Positions 12,245 through 23,320 of a stretch of DNA of 64,000 nt are shown here, in pieces. The position numbers were made by a program, and so were the translations under genes. Source of the stretch: Icerya purchasi (lineage: Eukaryota > Arthropoda > Insecta > Hemiptera > Monophlebidae); contig CM077116.1 of NCBI GenBank assembly GCA_039619475.1, positions 371,890,294 to 371,954,293 of the forward strand, given 5' to 3'. The notes beneath the pieces were generated by a model. The model did no database searches, was not told where the DNA came from, and worked only from the letters and a program-made list of their open reading frames with translations. How positions within the stretch are numbered: the stretch's first letter is position 1; the number at the start of each line of letters is the position of its first letter.

Positions 12245-12310
12245 GTTTCGACATGGTGTACGCGCGAAGCATTAACAACAACCGTTATCGTTTTTATGCA
12301 TTAGATTAGA

Positions 12311-13330
12311 CGCGTCCTGGCAGATACAAATAAAGCAGGCCTCTCTATGTAGGCCATAAAATGAATCTTTTTCATAAAGTTTACTGCCCGTTCGTTGGCG
12401 CAATTAGAAAGTGAAAATCGACCGGTGCGATATTTATATATTTAGTTAATTTATAACAAACCGTTCGTGTCACAGCTGCTGATTGCTTTTCGAAATAAAT
12501 AAATAACGGCGACTCGGCACGAAATGATATCGGCAGCGAACCAGTAAAAGCCGATTATTATTAGGCTGGTCAATAAAGTCGGATGTTTATCGACCGGCGT
12601 GATGGTGACACCGGAAGTACGCGTCGCCTCAACTTAAGTGTCGGAGAATATGAACGGAGATTTTCGAGTTATCTATAAATTGTGATCCCGGTCAAATTTG
12701 GGCGCTTCTGTGGCAGGAGTCCCGCGCGAAGGCGACGCCGAACGACATGACGCGACATTCACCAGATTCTGGCGCGTTGATTCACTTTGTTGTGTCACGA
12801 TACTCGGAAGAGATGTACCCTGCTGGTGTAGCATAGTAAGGGAGGCTCGCGGTTCAAATGGATTCCGACATGTTCTTAATTGAATAATATTCCGTTTTTT
12901 TGATTTTTTTTCTTTTCATTATTACTATTTTTGAACAGAGCCTATTAGGGAGATTATAATTATCAGACTCTTATCGAATGTTATACATTCGGAAGAATGG
13001 GGTACAGTCGAAATGAGCACGCAACATCCATTACCGTCTCCGTAATAAAGATAACTGCCGGTTTTTAATAAGGCACAAGTATGCCCTCTTGGCTCTAATC
13101 GATAAAATAATAATAATTCTTATTATACGTAGTACGCGAGATCTCTTTTTTACCTCGAAAGTACATTTATCATTGACCATCATCATTTCGTATTTACTCT
13201 CTTTTTTTGTTTTTGTTCTAAATTTACCTCTTCTTCCCTGTAATGCATTCGTTGAAATAATAAAGAGAACTGGCGAAACGTAATTGAATCGCTAAAATCT
13301 GCTGTTCCATAGTGAAATTTATAAAACTTT
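12311..13330. other. No gene recognised
   Basis: A moderately CpG-rich first half grades into AT-rich DNA. ORFs of 61-64 codons are unrecognised. If the exon at 12137-12244 is real, this is the start of its intron. Confidence 0.4.
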
Positions 13331-14098
13331 ATTAATTACAACGTAATTCTTAAGCTGCATTAGAAAAATGTCTCAATTTTACGAAACGAAAAAATGTACT
13401 AATTTTATGTGTAACGTTTGTAATATTTTAATTTTTACCGACTTCCAAAAAGAAGAAGGTTATATACGTTCGTCGCTTATATATAGACTGATTTTACTGA
13501 TTCGTTGGCCATTAGAAAGAGTACTAATCAAATTGAGTAATGATGAAAATCGGTGAACATAAATTGAGCGTTCTTAAAAAAACGTGAAAAAATGCGGGGT
13601 TCCCTTTGGATAATTTTTTTTTCTTATTATTTTTTATTAGTATAACAGAGAGACGATTGACTCAAAATGCTATCATCAGACGCTTCAAACTTTTCTACTC
13701 TGTAGTTTTCGAACCAAAAGGCGTATTATGAATGTGGCAAATTCATCACTATTGCACAGTTCGTCGTCTCGTTTTTGTTTCCGCAATGCACGTTTGCGTT
13801 CGGTGGCGGTTTTCGTTTTTGGAAATTTAATGAATACACTTCTTATTACTGTGCAGGTTGATGAATAAGATAGCCCCATCATAATTTAAAGCATGTAAAG
13901 ACACTATATATTGTTAATTTAATAATACCGTGGAAACGCAAAAAAAGTATTATTTCTATATTTTATAGTATGTTAAGTTGTTTCGATAGTTTAATTAAAT
14001 TTATGGTATGAGTTATTGGTTGTATTTATTTTTTATTACATAAAAATTTGGACACTTTTTCATTATAAAATCTAATGGGAGCCGGCCTAATAATTACG
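13331..14098. repeat. REP1 copy D, left portion with inverted end, carrying REP2
   Basis: 13331-13437 matches the 5' end of REP1 in plus sense. 14035-14098 matches that same 5' end in reverse complement (GGGAGCCGGCCTAATAATTACG). The piece between includes a REP2 fragment (13437-13680). The right part of REP1 resumes at 15639 after a LINE-A insertion. Copy D therefore has the same end at both sides in opposite orientation, unlike copies A, B and C. Confidence 0.75.
13437..13680 (+). repeat. REP2 fragment
   Basis: ACCGACTTCCAAAAAGAAG then GGTTATATACGTTCGTCGCTTAT match the reverse complement of 37140-37195. A later block, TATTAGTATAACAGAGAGACGATTGACT, corresponds to the ATATAACAGACGCGATTGAC block of the copy at 16.16 kb and its complement at 36.95 kb. 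The ORF crossing it is incidental. Confidence 0.75.
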
Positions 14099-15638
14099 TT
14101 TTTTTTTTTTTTTTTTTTTTTTTTTTTGGGCTTGGCCGACTAAGGGCAGCTACCCAGGACAAATGGAGTAGATTAAAGATTAAATTTTAATCCGGTCAGA
14201 GATCGATGACAGAAAAGAGACAAGAATAGGAACCACATTGGATGACGGCAAAGCTAAGATATAGGAAGCACTATATGGAGTAGGATAATTCAGCTTTAAC
14301 AGCTGAACGTACAGGATATTACGCTCGGAGGAAAGACTGGCACATTCAAACAGCACGTGGTCAGAATCACAAACAAAGGAACAGTCGCCAGAGTGCAAAG
14401 GACAATAAGGGGATGGGAAAAGAGCAAAACGATGCCGAGAGGATGGGAGCAAAGTATGATTGAACCGCAGACGGCAGATGGTAATGATGGAAAAACGTTT
14501 AAGAGTAGGAAAATGATAGAACCAAGATCAAGAAGGAGGACTAGGCTGAATAAAAAGGTAAAATGAGTTAGGATTGGAAAAGGAGCAAGGATACACATCC
14601 GACCAAAGTCTGACATGCATTCTTTTGGAGAGGGGAAGTATGTTGTGACGAGGAATCTTTTTAACAAAATGTGGAGAGTGCAACGCTAAGCGTGCTAAAG
14701 AGTCCACCGTCTCGTTACCATCAATACCCGCATGACTTGGAACCCAAAGCAGGTCGATGGAAATGGAATGGGAAAGGGAAAGACTATAGATGAGAGAACG
14801 TATACGGAAAACAATAAAATCGAGGGAATATGAGGGAAAGGGAGAGGATATAGCCTGAAGAGCACTTTTGGAGTCTGATATAATTAAGTATCTATCAGAA
14901 GAACGAGTTGAGGAAATAAATATAACGGCTCGAAGAATGGCATAAAGTTCTGCGGAAAAGATGGAGCAAAAAGCCGGGAGCCTGAAGGATTGAGCGGAAT
15001 TATTGGCTGGAGAGAAAAAGGCAGCAGCTACTCCTCCTGAACTCTTGGAACCATCAGTAAATATTAAGGAATGAAAAGGAAACGAGGAATTAATAAGAAA
15101 ATTAAATTCTTGATTGACAACTGCGGATCCAGAAGTTTTGGATGATGAAGGAAGAGAAAAGAGTTTTGGAGGGTGAAAAAACACGAAGAAGTTAAAAATA
15201 AAATAAGGAAGTTTACTGTGGGAAATAGTATAGGAGGAGAATTTGTCTAAACGATGAGAAATAAGGGCTAAGATAGGACATTTATTAGGAGAGAAGCGCC
15301 ATTTATGAAAGATAGAGAGGTATGTGAGACGAATCTTAGAAAATGAGATAGAAAGTCTTTTTACAAGGAAACTGTATCCTAAATGTGATCGTCGGATAAA
15401 CAACGGTTTTACATTCGATTCAGCAAGAAGAGCTGGAATAGGAGTGGAATTAAGCGCCCTTAAGCAAAAACGAAGAACCAAATTTTGTGTTAAATCCAGT
15501 TTAGAGAGGAGAGATTTTGAGGCATTGCCATATATGAAGGAACAGTAATCTAGTTTAGATAATATGATTGATTTGTACAGCAGGATTAGGATTTGAGGAT
15601 CACCGCCCCATCTCGTATGTGACAGGGCCTTGAACAGG
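14099..15638 (-). mobile_element. LINE-A copy 2: 5'-truncated non-LTR retrotransposon (Jockey/I/R1-like)
   Basis: On the minus strand, from 15638 down: LFKALSHTRWGGDP, then KLDYCSFIYG, then LVLRFCLRALNSTPIPAL. This is the connector that follows the RT in Jockey, I and R1-type LINEs. An RNase H domain comes next (14528-15481), then a C-terminal knuckle CDSDHVLFEC, a 3' UTR, and a poly(A) tail visible as about 28 T's at 14099-14126. The RT catalytic domain, endonuclease and ORF1 are missing through 5' truncation. The element lies within a REP1 sequence: TTACGTT on the poly(A) side and TTGCGTT on the other look like a 7-bp target duplication with one change. Confidence 0.93.
14528..15481 (-). 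CDS. RNase H domain of LINE-A ORF2 (partial, 317 codons)
   Basis: This open frame is the longest in the window. Residues 1-30 are the post-RT connector (LRALNSTPIPALLAES). RNase H follows at about 137-270: IFTDGSKSSGG with D143, SAELYAILRAV with E178, IISDSKSALQAI with D203, and VPSHAGIDGNETVDSLAR with H250 and D260. These fit the D-E-D-D catalytic set plus the conserved His, so the domain could still be functional in sequence. RNase H removes RNA from the RNA:DNA hybrid during target-primed reverse transcription. After about residue 290 the frame departs from the expected C-terminal continuation, which is found in the neighbouring frames at 14180-14667, so at least one frameshift is present. 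The ATG is not a true start. Expression is unlikely in a 5'-truncated copy. Confidence 0.92.
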   Translation of the reverse strand: MVLRFCLRALNSTPIPALLAESNVKPLFIRRSHLGYSFLVKRLSISFSKIRLTYLSIFHKWRFSPNKCPILALISHRLDKFSSYTISHSKLPYFIFNFFVFFHPPKLFSLPSSSKTSGSAVVNQEFNFLINSSFPFHSLIFTDGSKSSGGVAAAFFSPANNSAQSFRLPAFCSIFSAELYAILRAVIFISSTRSSDRYLIISDSKSALQAISSPFPSYSLDFIVFRIRSLIYSLSLSHSISIDLLWVPSHAGIDGNETVDSLARLALHSPHFVKKIPRHNILPLSKRMHVRLWSDVYPCSFSNPNSFYLFIQPSPPS

Positions 15639-15696
15639 TTGCGTTGTAAATTTTGATCATTTTATACAAAGTATAGAAGAGAATGAGACAGAAATG
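15639..15696 (+). repeat. REP1 copy D, right portion
   Basis: GTTGTAAATTTTGATCATTT through GAGACAGAAATG matches the 3' half of REP1 copies A and C. The match is lost after 15696, and the terminal GGCCGAGTT and (TA)n segment is absent. Confidence 0.85.
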
Positions 15697-15744
15697 TTAG
15701 CACTTTTGACCCAAGTTCTATAATATATATACATATATTCAGTC

Positions 15745-15877
15745 TTAATAAATATAAATTGTTATAAACACAAAACATATAAATCGATTATGGACCAAGC
15801 TCTAAAAAACGAGTGTCGGCTATTTTAAATAATTTTTTTTTTTCGGTTTTGTGTTTATTACAATTAATATTTAATAA
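15745..15877. repeat. Inverted repeat, arms about 32 bp
   Basis: TTAATAAATATAAATTGTTA and the next 12 bases (15745-15776) pair with 15846-15877 with a few mismatches, around a 69-base loop. No TSD was seen. It may be a small hairpin MITE or part of a larger element. Confidence 0.65.
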
Positions 15878-15974
15878 AAAATATAAATATGTCCACTATT
15901 TTCGGTTAGAAATAATCAATAATCATAATCTAAAGGGGTTAAAAACGATTATCTTTACAAAACAGGTAGATGAA

Positions 15975-16680
15975 CTTCTAAAATAAAGATAAAAAAGAAG
16001 GAGGTTATATGTTTTTTTTAAAATGCGACAGGTTTTAATGATTTTCTTTAATTATTGGAAGTATAGCATTCATCGGTGGTACCAGGTGACCGTAATAGTC
16101 ATCAGAAAAGGTAAAAAGATGTGGTCCCTTTAGATAGATTTTTTTTTTTATTTATTAATATAACAGACGCGATTGACTTAATCAACATTGGAAACGTAAT
16201 TTGAAAAAATTAAACTATTATCAACGCGACAATCGTTATAAAGAAAACGAATTTTAAACAAGCTTGTTGTGTCACACTCTTTAAAAAGTTGATTTTGAGC
16301 GAGATAAAAAATTTAACTACTATACTAAAAATTGTGAAATTATTATTGTATTTTGATTTACTATAAAGATTATTATTAAAAATGCAGCTAACATTTTGAT
16401 AATGGCGGTAATTTGTTGAAACTAGTCTCGATGTTTGTAATTTTTTTTTGTTTTTTTTTTTTTTTTGTAATATTTTTATACGATTCGTGTTTGTTGTATA
16501 ATTTTATAGTACATTTTGTTATTCGTGTTTGGCATATTAGTGTAAATTAATAACTTTGTGAAATAAAAAAAAAAAAGAATAATAAAAAGGAAGGAATTTT
16601 ATTCGATAATAAAAATTTAATAAAAAAGTAAAAAATAAAATTATTCGATAAAAAGGTAATGTTATACCGTGGAATATTGA
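15975..16680 (+). repeat. REP2, longest plus-strand copy
   Basis: In order: GAAGGAGGTTATATG; a T-rich spacer and ATATAACAGACGCGATTGAC at about 16158-16177; AAAGAAAACGAATTTTAAA; CTTTAAAAAGTTGATTTTGA; AATGCAGC...GGCGGTAATTTG; and a terminal part with repeats of ATTCGATAA and TTTAATAAAA.GTAAAAAA. The same blocks occur in the same order on the minus strand at 36.53-37.19 kb. No transposase or RT is encoded. The family is not identified. Confidence 0.78.
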
Positions 16681-16689
16681 TATTATCGC

Positions 16690-18514
16690 AAAATCCATTC
16701 GCGGGCAAATCTCTGTCGCCAACTAAAACCGACACACACACTCAAATTTTCCGAAACCGTTCATTATCGAGAATGCGTACTTGCAAGCACAACTCCGGCG
16801 ACTTCATATTGATAGCTGACGCAATTGCACAGACAGTGGTTTTCTAGGTTTTCGTAATAGGTTTAGATGTCATACGGAACAGCGTGTAATTAAAATTCAT
16901 CGGTATTGTTTGAGATTTCAGGCTTCAAATCTTAATACCGCTTTAGCAGAAATATCCTTTTGCTCTGAACTGGAAAAAGGAGACGGAAAGAAATAATGAC
17001 TTTTACTAATAAATAATAATGGTATATTAATAATAATCATCAACGGACAGATAAAACTAGGCGAGAAACGCAAACAATGAAATGAACAAAGCGAGGAATA
17101 AAAACAGCGTTTCCTTGCTGTCCGATCTGTTTGGTAAATAACTGCATTTATAATGAACATTACGATGCAACTTTTTGCCTTTAGGCATCATTGTTGCATA
17201 ATCATCCACCAGCGTCATTAGAAATTTCTTTTAACGGCGGCCCGTTCGTTCTCGTCACTTTCTATACTCCACTTTGGAAAACGTCCCGATAAAATTAAAT
17301 TTTTCCATCTATCTCTTTTTGCGGTTTATTTTCCTTAACAACTAAAGCTATTCGCGACGCCATGATGTAATAATTTTAATGCGTAACATAAGACACTGCA
17401 AATGAAAAGAACCCATCGGCCCGGCGGAAAAGCTGACAAGACGGTCGAAGCTAAACATTTTCTAGCAGCGTGACGTTATAAGCACGTCTGTAGTTCCTAT
17501 CAGGGAAAAATTTTTGTATTTGCGACTACGTCATCAATGCTCAAAAAACAGTAATAGAAATATGTACAAAGTATAAGCAGAACAAATTTCGGCAGAAATC
17601 TCTGGATCCGGGTTAGTACATTAAATGTATATTATAAATTTATTCGATAATATATGATATTTTTTAGTAAACAAATATAAATTTCATTCTAAAGTTTTAT
17701 ATTCTGATCTGATTTTATTATACTTACGTGTAGCTAGTGTATTTCAAATTCAAAATGACGTTTTTTTTTTTTTTTAAAAAAAAAACAAAATTTCAAATCC
17801 GTAAATCGTATTTGAAAAGCAAAAAAAAATTGAAATAATGAGATCATGTATAATTGGTGTTATTACTTTAAATAGATATTTAATAACATTTCTGAATATA
17901 TTAAATCAAAAAAAAATTATATTATATATATATATATATATATATACATAATTATTAATTTACATCTATGTATAAATAGATGTAGAAAGTATTTACCATT
18001 TTCCCATGAAGATTAGTTCCCATGCTTTGTCCCAAATATTTCTATTACTGTATTCAGCACCGGTGTTGTCATAAATGTAACAATGTTTCTTACAGACGTG
18101 CTTATCACGCTGCTAGAAATTGTTCAGTTTCGACCGTCTTGTGAAAAACCGTTGGGGCATGAAAGGCTGGATTATTTATATATATATATATATATATTTA
18201 AACTTGAAAACTGGGACAAAATAAATTTGTACTTCGCCTAATTAAACAGTTAAGTGTCGTAGATATTCGCGATAAAAAGTTAAACCGCGGGTGCGCAAAT
18301 AATAATATTTATATAATTCGAACGGACATGTTTCCACTCGATACCGAATAATTCGTTATTTTGAAATAAAAGAAAAATATCATGTGATGGGAGAATTTTT
18401 ATACTATAGATAAGTGATCGGAGGAATTATTTCACACGAGTGCTGTCAAAGTCGAGTACTTTTCGAGCTATCTCCCCCTATATATACTTATACATACATA
18501 CATATATGTATATA
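16690..18514. other. No gene recognised
   Basis: AT-rich with (TA)n tracts at 17924-17946 and 18177-18196. Short ORFs at 16659-16847 and 16918-17160 are not recognised. Confidence 0.45.
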
Positions 18515-18813
18515 CATGAGCGTCGCCAGAGTAGACAGGGGGCAGCTGCCCCCTTGGAGCCTTGAAACTTTTTAATCAACTGGCCATGATGAGTATTCAT
18601 GGGCGCGTAATCACGGACGATTTGGAAGACTTTTATAATATAGTAGTAGAACAATTTGCCAGAAACCCACGAAAATTATGTTTTAATTAAGATTTTATTC
18701 TTGTTTAATAAAACCTTTACAAATTATAAATTTTGTTTTTCCTACAACTCGTATCCTCTTTCTATCATCTTGCTCCCCCTGGTTCATCAGCTGGCGACGC
18801 CCTTGTTTATATA
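18507..18813. mobile_element. hAT-type MITE, 291 bp with 8-bp target duplication
   Basis: The element runs 18515-18805. Its left end is CATGAGCGTCGCCAG and the complement of its right end is CAAGGGCGTCGCCAG (13 of 15 identical). Both continue inward to a CAGGGGG tract. Flanking 8-mers TGTATATA (18507-18514) and TTTATATA (18806-18813) differ at one base. An 8-bp duplication and CA.GGGCG-type ends are characteristic of the hAT superfamily. There is no transposase; the 71-codon ORF inside is incidental. Confidence 0.85.
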
Positions 18814-19699
18814 CATACATATATGTATATTTACATGTATGTACCTTTTTTCACCTATTTTACAGGCATAGAATTAAAAAGCAAGGCGAATGCAACGGAG
18901 AAGGAATAATCACTAAAATGTATCGAGGATCGCAAAGTTAAACTATTCGTAAGCCTAGCACGAAGCCGAGGTGCGAATTAATTTGTTTACCACGTGACCG
19001 GTGGTTTAACCTAGCAGATTCTTCCGCCACCTAATTCGACCGTGACAAGTTCGACGGATTAGACGAACGAATTCGATCTCAGTTCTGAACTTTTCGTAAT
19101 TTTCAGTTCGCTCGGTTGATGTGTCAACCGAAAATTGTGCGTGTCGACGCGTTTGCAAGAAAAAAATGAGCGTACACCGCGGAAATGACAATGTAACAGG
19201 TATCGTACATCGAACAAAAAAAATACCCGCAAATTTTATCAACCCCGATAATTCAACATATTTCGCTTCGGACAGATTTCAGCGTCGTGTCACTGGTACA
19301 TTGTTACTTTTATCCGGTCCAGATTATTACACAGTTACAGCGGCGATCGGATTATAGCCATTATTACACATCAGATTAAATCCGAAATTTCCATTACATT
19401 TTTTTTATATGCTCTTTTTCTTTACATCGAAATTGCTCATTATAACATTTGAACAACGATATATTACAAACAGCACTCTTTTTTCTTTTTTTTTTTTTTT
19501 TCGTAAAATTACCTTAAATTTTTCGTTCATCAGTTTGCGGCAGGAACGTATTTTGTAAAGAGTAATTTTTACAAATAAAAATACACTAGGATTTAGAAAA
19601 TATTGTAAAAGATGCGAATAGGAATATTTCTTTTCCGAAAGAAAAATAAATCAAGTATGAAATATACTTTTCTCACAATTGCACATATAGTAGGTCTCA
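18814..19699. other. No gene recognised
   Basis: Opposed 78-codon ORFs (19006-19357) are not recognised. A T tract with scattered C lies at 19480-19501. Confidence 0.45.
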
Positions 19700-20560
19700 C
19701 GCGGTTAGTTCGGTCACTTTAAATAAGAGCAATTGGAACAAAGTAGTTACAGAAAAGTACCTGTTGTACACGAAAGTAGCCGGAACGGAACGTCGCTCTC
19801 GAAGTCAACGTCTCCACAGATACGAAGGCGCATCGGTCGGAGCGAAGGAGTGCGACGACTCGATCAGAGAATAAATTAAAGGGCACGCCAACGCAAAACG
19901 CAACCGGATGATTTCTTCGAATCATCGGCGCCTGCTTCTCATTCGAAAATCTTCGACGCAGTCCAAGTCTTCGGGCCGGTTGTCCCGGCTGAAGCCTCCA
20001 GTCGTCCGAAATCACTCGGCTAGCGGCGGGAGTAGCGCCCGCTCTGCAATCTGCAAACACGGACACACGAAAACAAGCGAATCACACGCGGTGAAGCCGG
20101 TTCGGCGGACGCTCGAAATTAATTAGATTTAAATTCGTAATGTCAAAGGTCGGCTCTCTCTGCAATTTGTACTTTTCCGCTGGTCGTCGCGCTCGCCCGA
20201 ATCATGTTCGATTACACGGCCAATGAATAAAATATAAGCCGCGCGCGACACGCGCGTCTAGCCCTCCACGGACACGAACGCACCTCCGCGCGCGCTTCGG
20301 AATTACGTAATTGCACACACGCGTACTCTGTAGCGGATCACGGAGCATCTGCGCGCGGCGAATTCCCTCGTGCTATCGGAGTTCGGCATCTTAAATCGGG
20401 CGTCTCGCGAGGTCCGTTTTTCCGTTGATCTGTCGCGGGAATAAATCGGTCATTACCGAGGCCGGAACGACGGAACGTCTACATTAGGCGTAATAAAACG
20501 CACGAAGAACGAGACATCGGCAGGTGACACGACTTTGCTAATCGACAACTCCGATTTGCG
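19700..20560. promoter_or_regulatory. CpG-rich promoter-like region
   Basis: This is the most GC- and CpG-rich part of the window, with long runs such as CCGCGCGCGACACGCGCG at 20239-20256. A CCAAT box (20220-20224) is followed by ATATAAG (20232-20238), so transcription in plus sense could start near 20260-20270. No ATG-led ORF of note follows within 300 bases, so any transcript would begin with a 5' UTR and be spliced further away. ORFs within it (19719-20066 minus, 115 codons; 19908-20126 plus) reflect low stop density in GC-rich DNA and match nothing I know. Promoter function is inferred only from composition and box order. Confidence 0.45.
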
Positions 20561-22829
20561 AGTGAAAAACGATCGCAAAAATGTGACAAACAGGCGCGTA
20601 GCAGTTAATTAAATACGTAACATTATGTTTGAATTAGCGATGAGGGTAAATTCGTTATTTTTTCGGATAGCGGGACATCGTCATGCTCGTATGGATCCGG
20701 TGTTTCACATACGCAGTATACATTGAACGCTGACACCTGTTGCACTCGCGACGCAGGTTGCTACCGGTACCGAACTAGATTACGTCATGTGTCTTAGTTT
20801 GCCTTAACAATTCGCACCTTTAGAGATTACTCATGCACAGTAGTAAATTCCTTAGCGACGCTTACGTTTTTGTTGTTATTCAGATCCTATTAGAAATCGC
20901 TTAATCAAATATTTCCTATCGTTTCAATGCTTTTTCCCGTTTTTATGTTCGATGAGTTAAATCAAGTCTAATAATCTAAAATCGGAAGAGCTGATTTTTC
21001 GCTTCCCTTTTAAAATAGTCGACTACCTCTGTATTATAATGTAAAAGTATCGAATAAATACAATGCGAGTACCGAAAGGATATGAAGGCCAACAAATTGT
21101 CGACGAAAACACTTTGTTGTTACTTCACCAAAATTGCCATCAGGAAGAAATACGCGGAAAAGATGAAACAATATAATTCGATGATGTCCAATATTTTAGC
21201 TTTTGTAACGGAACCGTGTGACATCATTGGGTCGCGGAGTTGTCGAAGCAAATCCGGTAGAGTCAGAGTTGAACTCCGCTGTGACATATCTGGCGATACG
21301 TATTCTTTCGGAACTGCTCGTTTCAACAGTTGTCCCATTTTTTGATAAAAGCATTTTTTTTTTTTTTTTTGTTTTTTTCCCGAACGCCTTACCGTAGTTC
21401 AGATATTACTGAATGGTGAGAAAATTCGGTAGTATGTCCTAGAGGACAGTAAAAATTTTACGCGGATAAACAGAATTTTTGTTTTTGGTCGATTTTTATA
21501 TTAGGCCGGATGATGATACTATAATTAACCGAACTTTTACAAGTTGCAGAAGCTATTATCCGAGACGAACAAAGCAACAGGCAAAACAATTATAGATGTA
21601 TACGCTGTAAGCAGGAGAAAGAAACAAAGAGGTGCGGCTTTGTCTCATCGTTAATTCCGACCAAGTGGGTTGCCGACTGCAATCCGAAACAATCATTTCA
21701 TCGGCGGAGAAATAAACGGAGCAACTGAAAAGTAAACACACTTAACGGGGGCGGCAGCAGCAGCAAGTATATCGATCGTGTCCTTCTTTTTACTCTTTCC
21801 GCAACTACAATAAAAAGAAAATAACGTTGATGACGATGCAGAGATCTGTACAATAATCTGCTGAATCGCCTTTGGTGTACGAGATAACTTTGTTCCCCAG
21901 CCTAGTTCCTGAGGTTTACTTGAAGGTTGCGGCTGCACTCAAACTTCCCATATCTAGAATAGTTCAACGCCACGATCAAGCAAAACCCTATCATTCTACA
22001 ATGGTTTCGCGCGTAACCTTAAATGCCTTTTCACATTATAAATATGATTAATTCCGATCACCGACCTTCGCACAGCTCTTTCTTTTCCATCTCACTGTCT
22101 CAAACTCTGAAACAGTTCTCGTAGTTAAAAGCATATTGTTAAACAGTAAATATGAACTTGTCCACATTAGGCGAAATATTTTTAAACCCCTTTATAAGCA
22201 CAAAATCAACTAGTTCGGTGTTTAGCTCAAAACGTGAAAAAATTATTGAAATCCGTTCTCTACAAATTTGTCAGCGGCGAATCCGATCATGTAAAGTAAT
22301 GAAGCAAATTGAAAAATCATCTGCCAGTGCTTCTATGACAACAGCCCGGCTAAAGAAGCACAGTTTTTAACGTGCCATTGGAAATCTGAGAAGTCGCTAT
22401 TTGAGTATCACGTGAAGAAAAATGCTTAATGAGTGTAATGGTTGGTTTGTTGTAGTCGAATACCAATTTAATGATCTGCTCACGTTCCCCAAGCGCTACT
22501 TCTCTGACATTAGCCAGTCGCTAAAAATGTATTGATAACACACACACACACATAAGAACAGCGTATAATCAGATCAGTTATTGAAACCGGGTACTTACTT
22601 ACTTTGACCGAACGACGATGCTTCCAGTATGTATGCGTATATATAAAAACTCGATCTTTTGGAACTTACCAAGGGACCTTAAAACTATCTGTAATTTTTA
22701 TAGAAGAGATAGTTTAACTACATAATTATTCGCAAAATAGAAGTAATAATTTATAAACGCGACGCAAAAACGTTACATAATTTGTTCCGGGATTATTATT
22801 ATGCTCGGTGTAAGAATGGCATAGTCATG
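20561..22829. other. No gene recognised
   Basis: The ORFs at 21082-21345 (plus), 21120-21338 (minus), 21693-21938 (minus) and 22152-22370 (plus) show no recognisable domain. A T tract lies at 21354-21378 and (CA)n at 22540-22551. Confidence 0.45.
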
Positions 22830-23320
22830 AATACGTATAATATGTACAGAAGGAGCTTCTTTGTAAAAATCGGCGACACTATCTCTTCTATAAAAGTATC
22901 GCTGGCTGAAGTGCCCCGGGGGGGGGCACACTTGGCCGTCTTCTCTTATTTATCCTCTGTTTACATGGTTTCCCAAAAACTGCGGCAGGCTGAATTAGCA
23001 CGATTCGCAGATGATACTGCTATTTACTGCGCTTCTTTCAGAACACTGATACAATTTAAAGTACATGTAGATTAAGAAAAAACTTTGTAAGAATGAAAAA
23101 AAAGTCCCACCTCGTGTTAAATGGAAAATCAAATCGAACGATGCGGAAACAGAAGCTATCTTTTTCACAAAAAGCAGGCCAACGTATATATCAGAATTAA
23201 TGCCAGAAAATCATTAAAAGTGAAATTAAATACACTTAGAAACGAGCGACTAACATTGAATAAGCACATTATCAATAAAGCCCATGCGTGCAATTTCTTA
23301 CTGTAACGGTTAGTTTGGGC
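22830..23320 (+). mobile_element. Decayed LINE reverse transcriptase (Jockey/I-like)
   Basis: One frame reads VSLAEVPRGGAHLAVFSYL, the GVPQGS-type fingers block with errors, then LARFADDTAIYCASF, the RT catalytic box with FADD codons at 23004-23015. After a frame change the sequence reads LTLNKHIINKAHA (about 23250-23285), matching the LTWxxHI block about 80 residues after FADD in Jockey-type elements. There are several stops and frameshifts. Both ends are missing and no poly(A) tail is visible. Confidence 0.82.

Noticed and set aside
12822..12870. tRNA-like words GGTGTAGCATAGT and GCGGTTCAAAT
   Set aside because: Boxes are only about 30 bases apart and no tRNA fold can be drawn. Not called as a tRNA or SINE.
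19719..20066. Minus-strand ORF of 115 codons
   Set aside because: Lies in the most GC-rich stretch with an overlapping plus ORF; Arg/Ala composition follows from CpG content. No domain.
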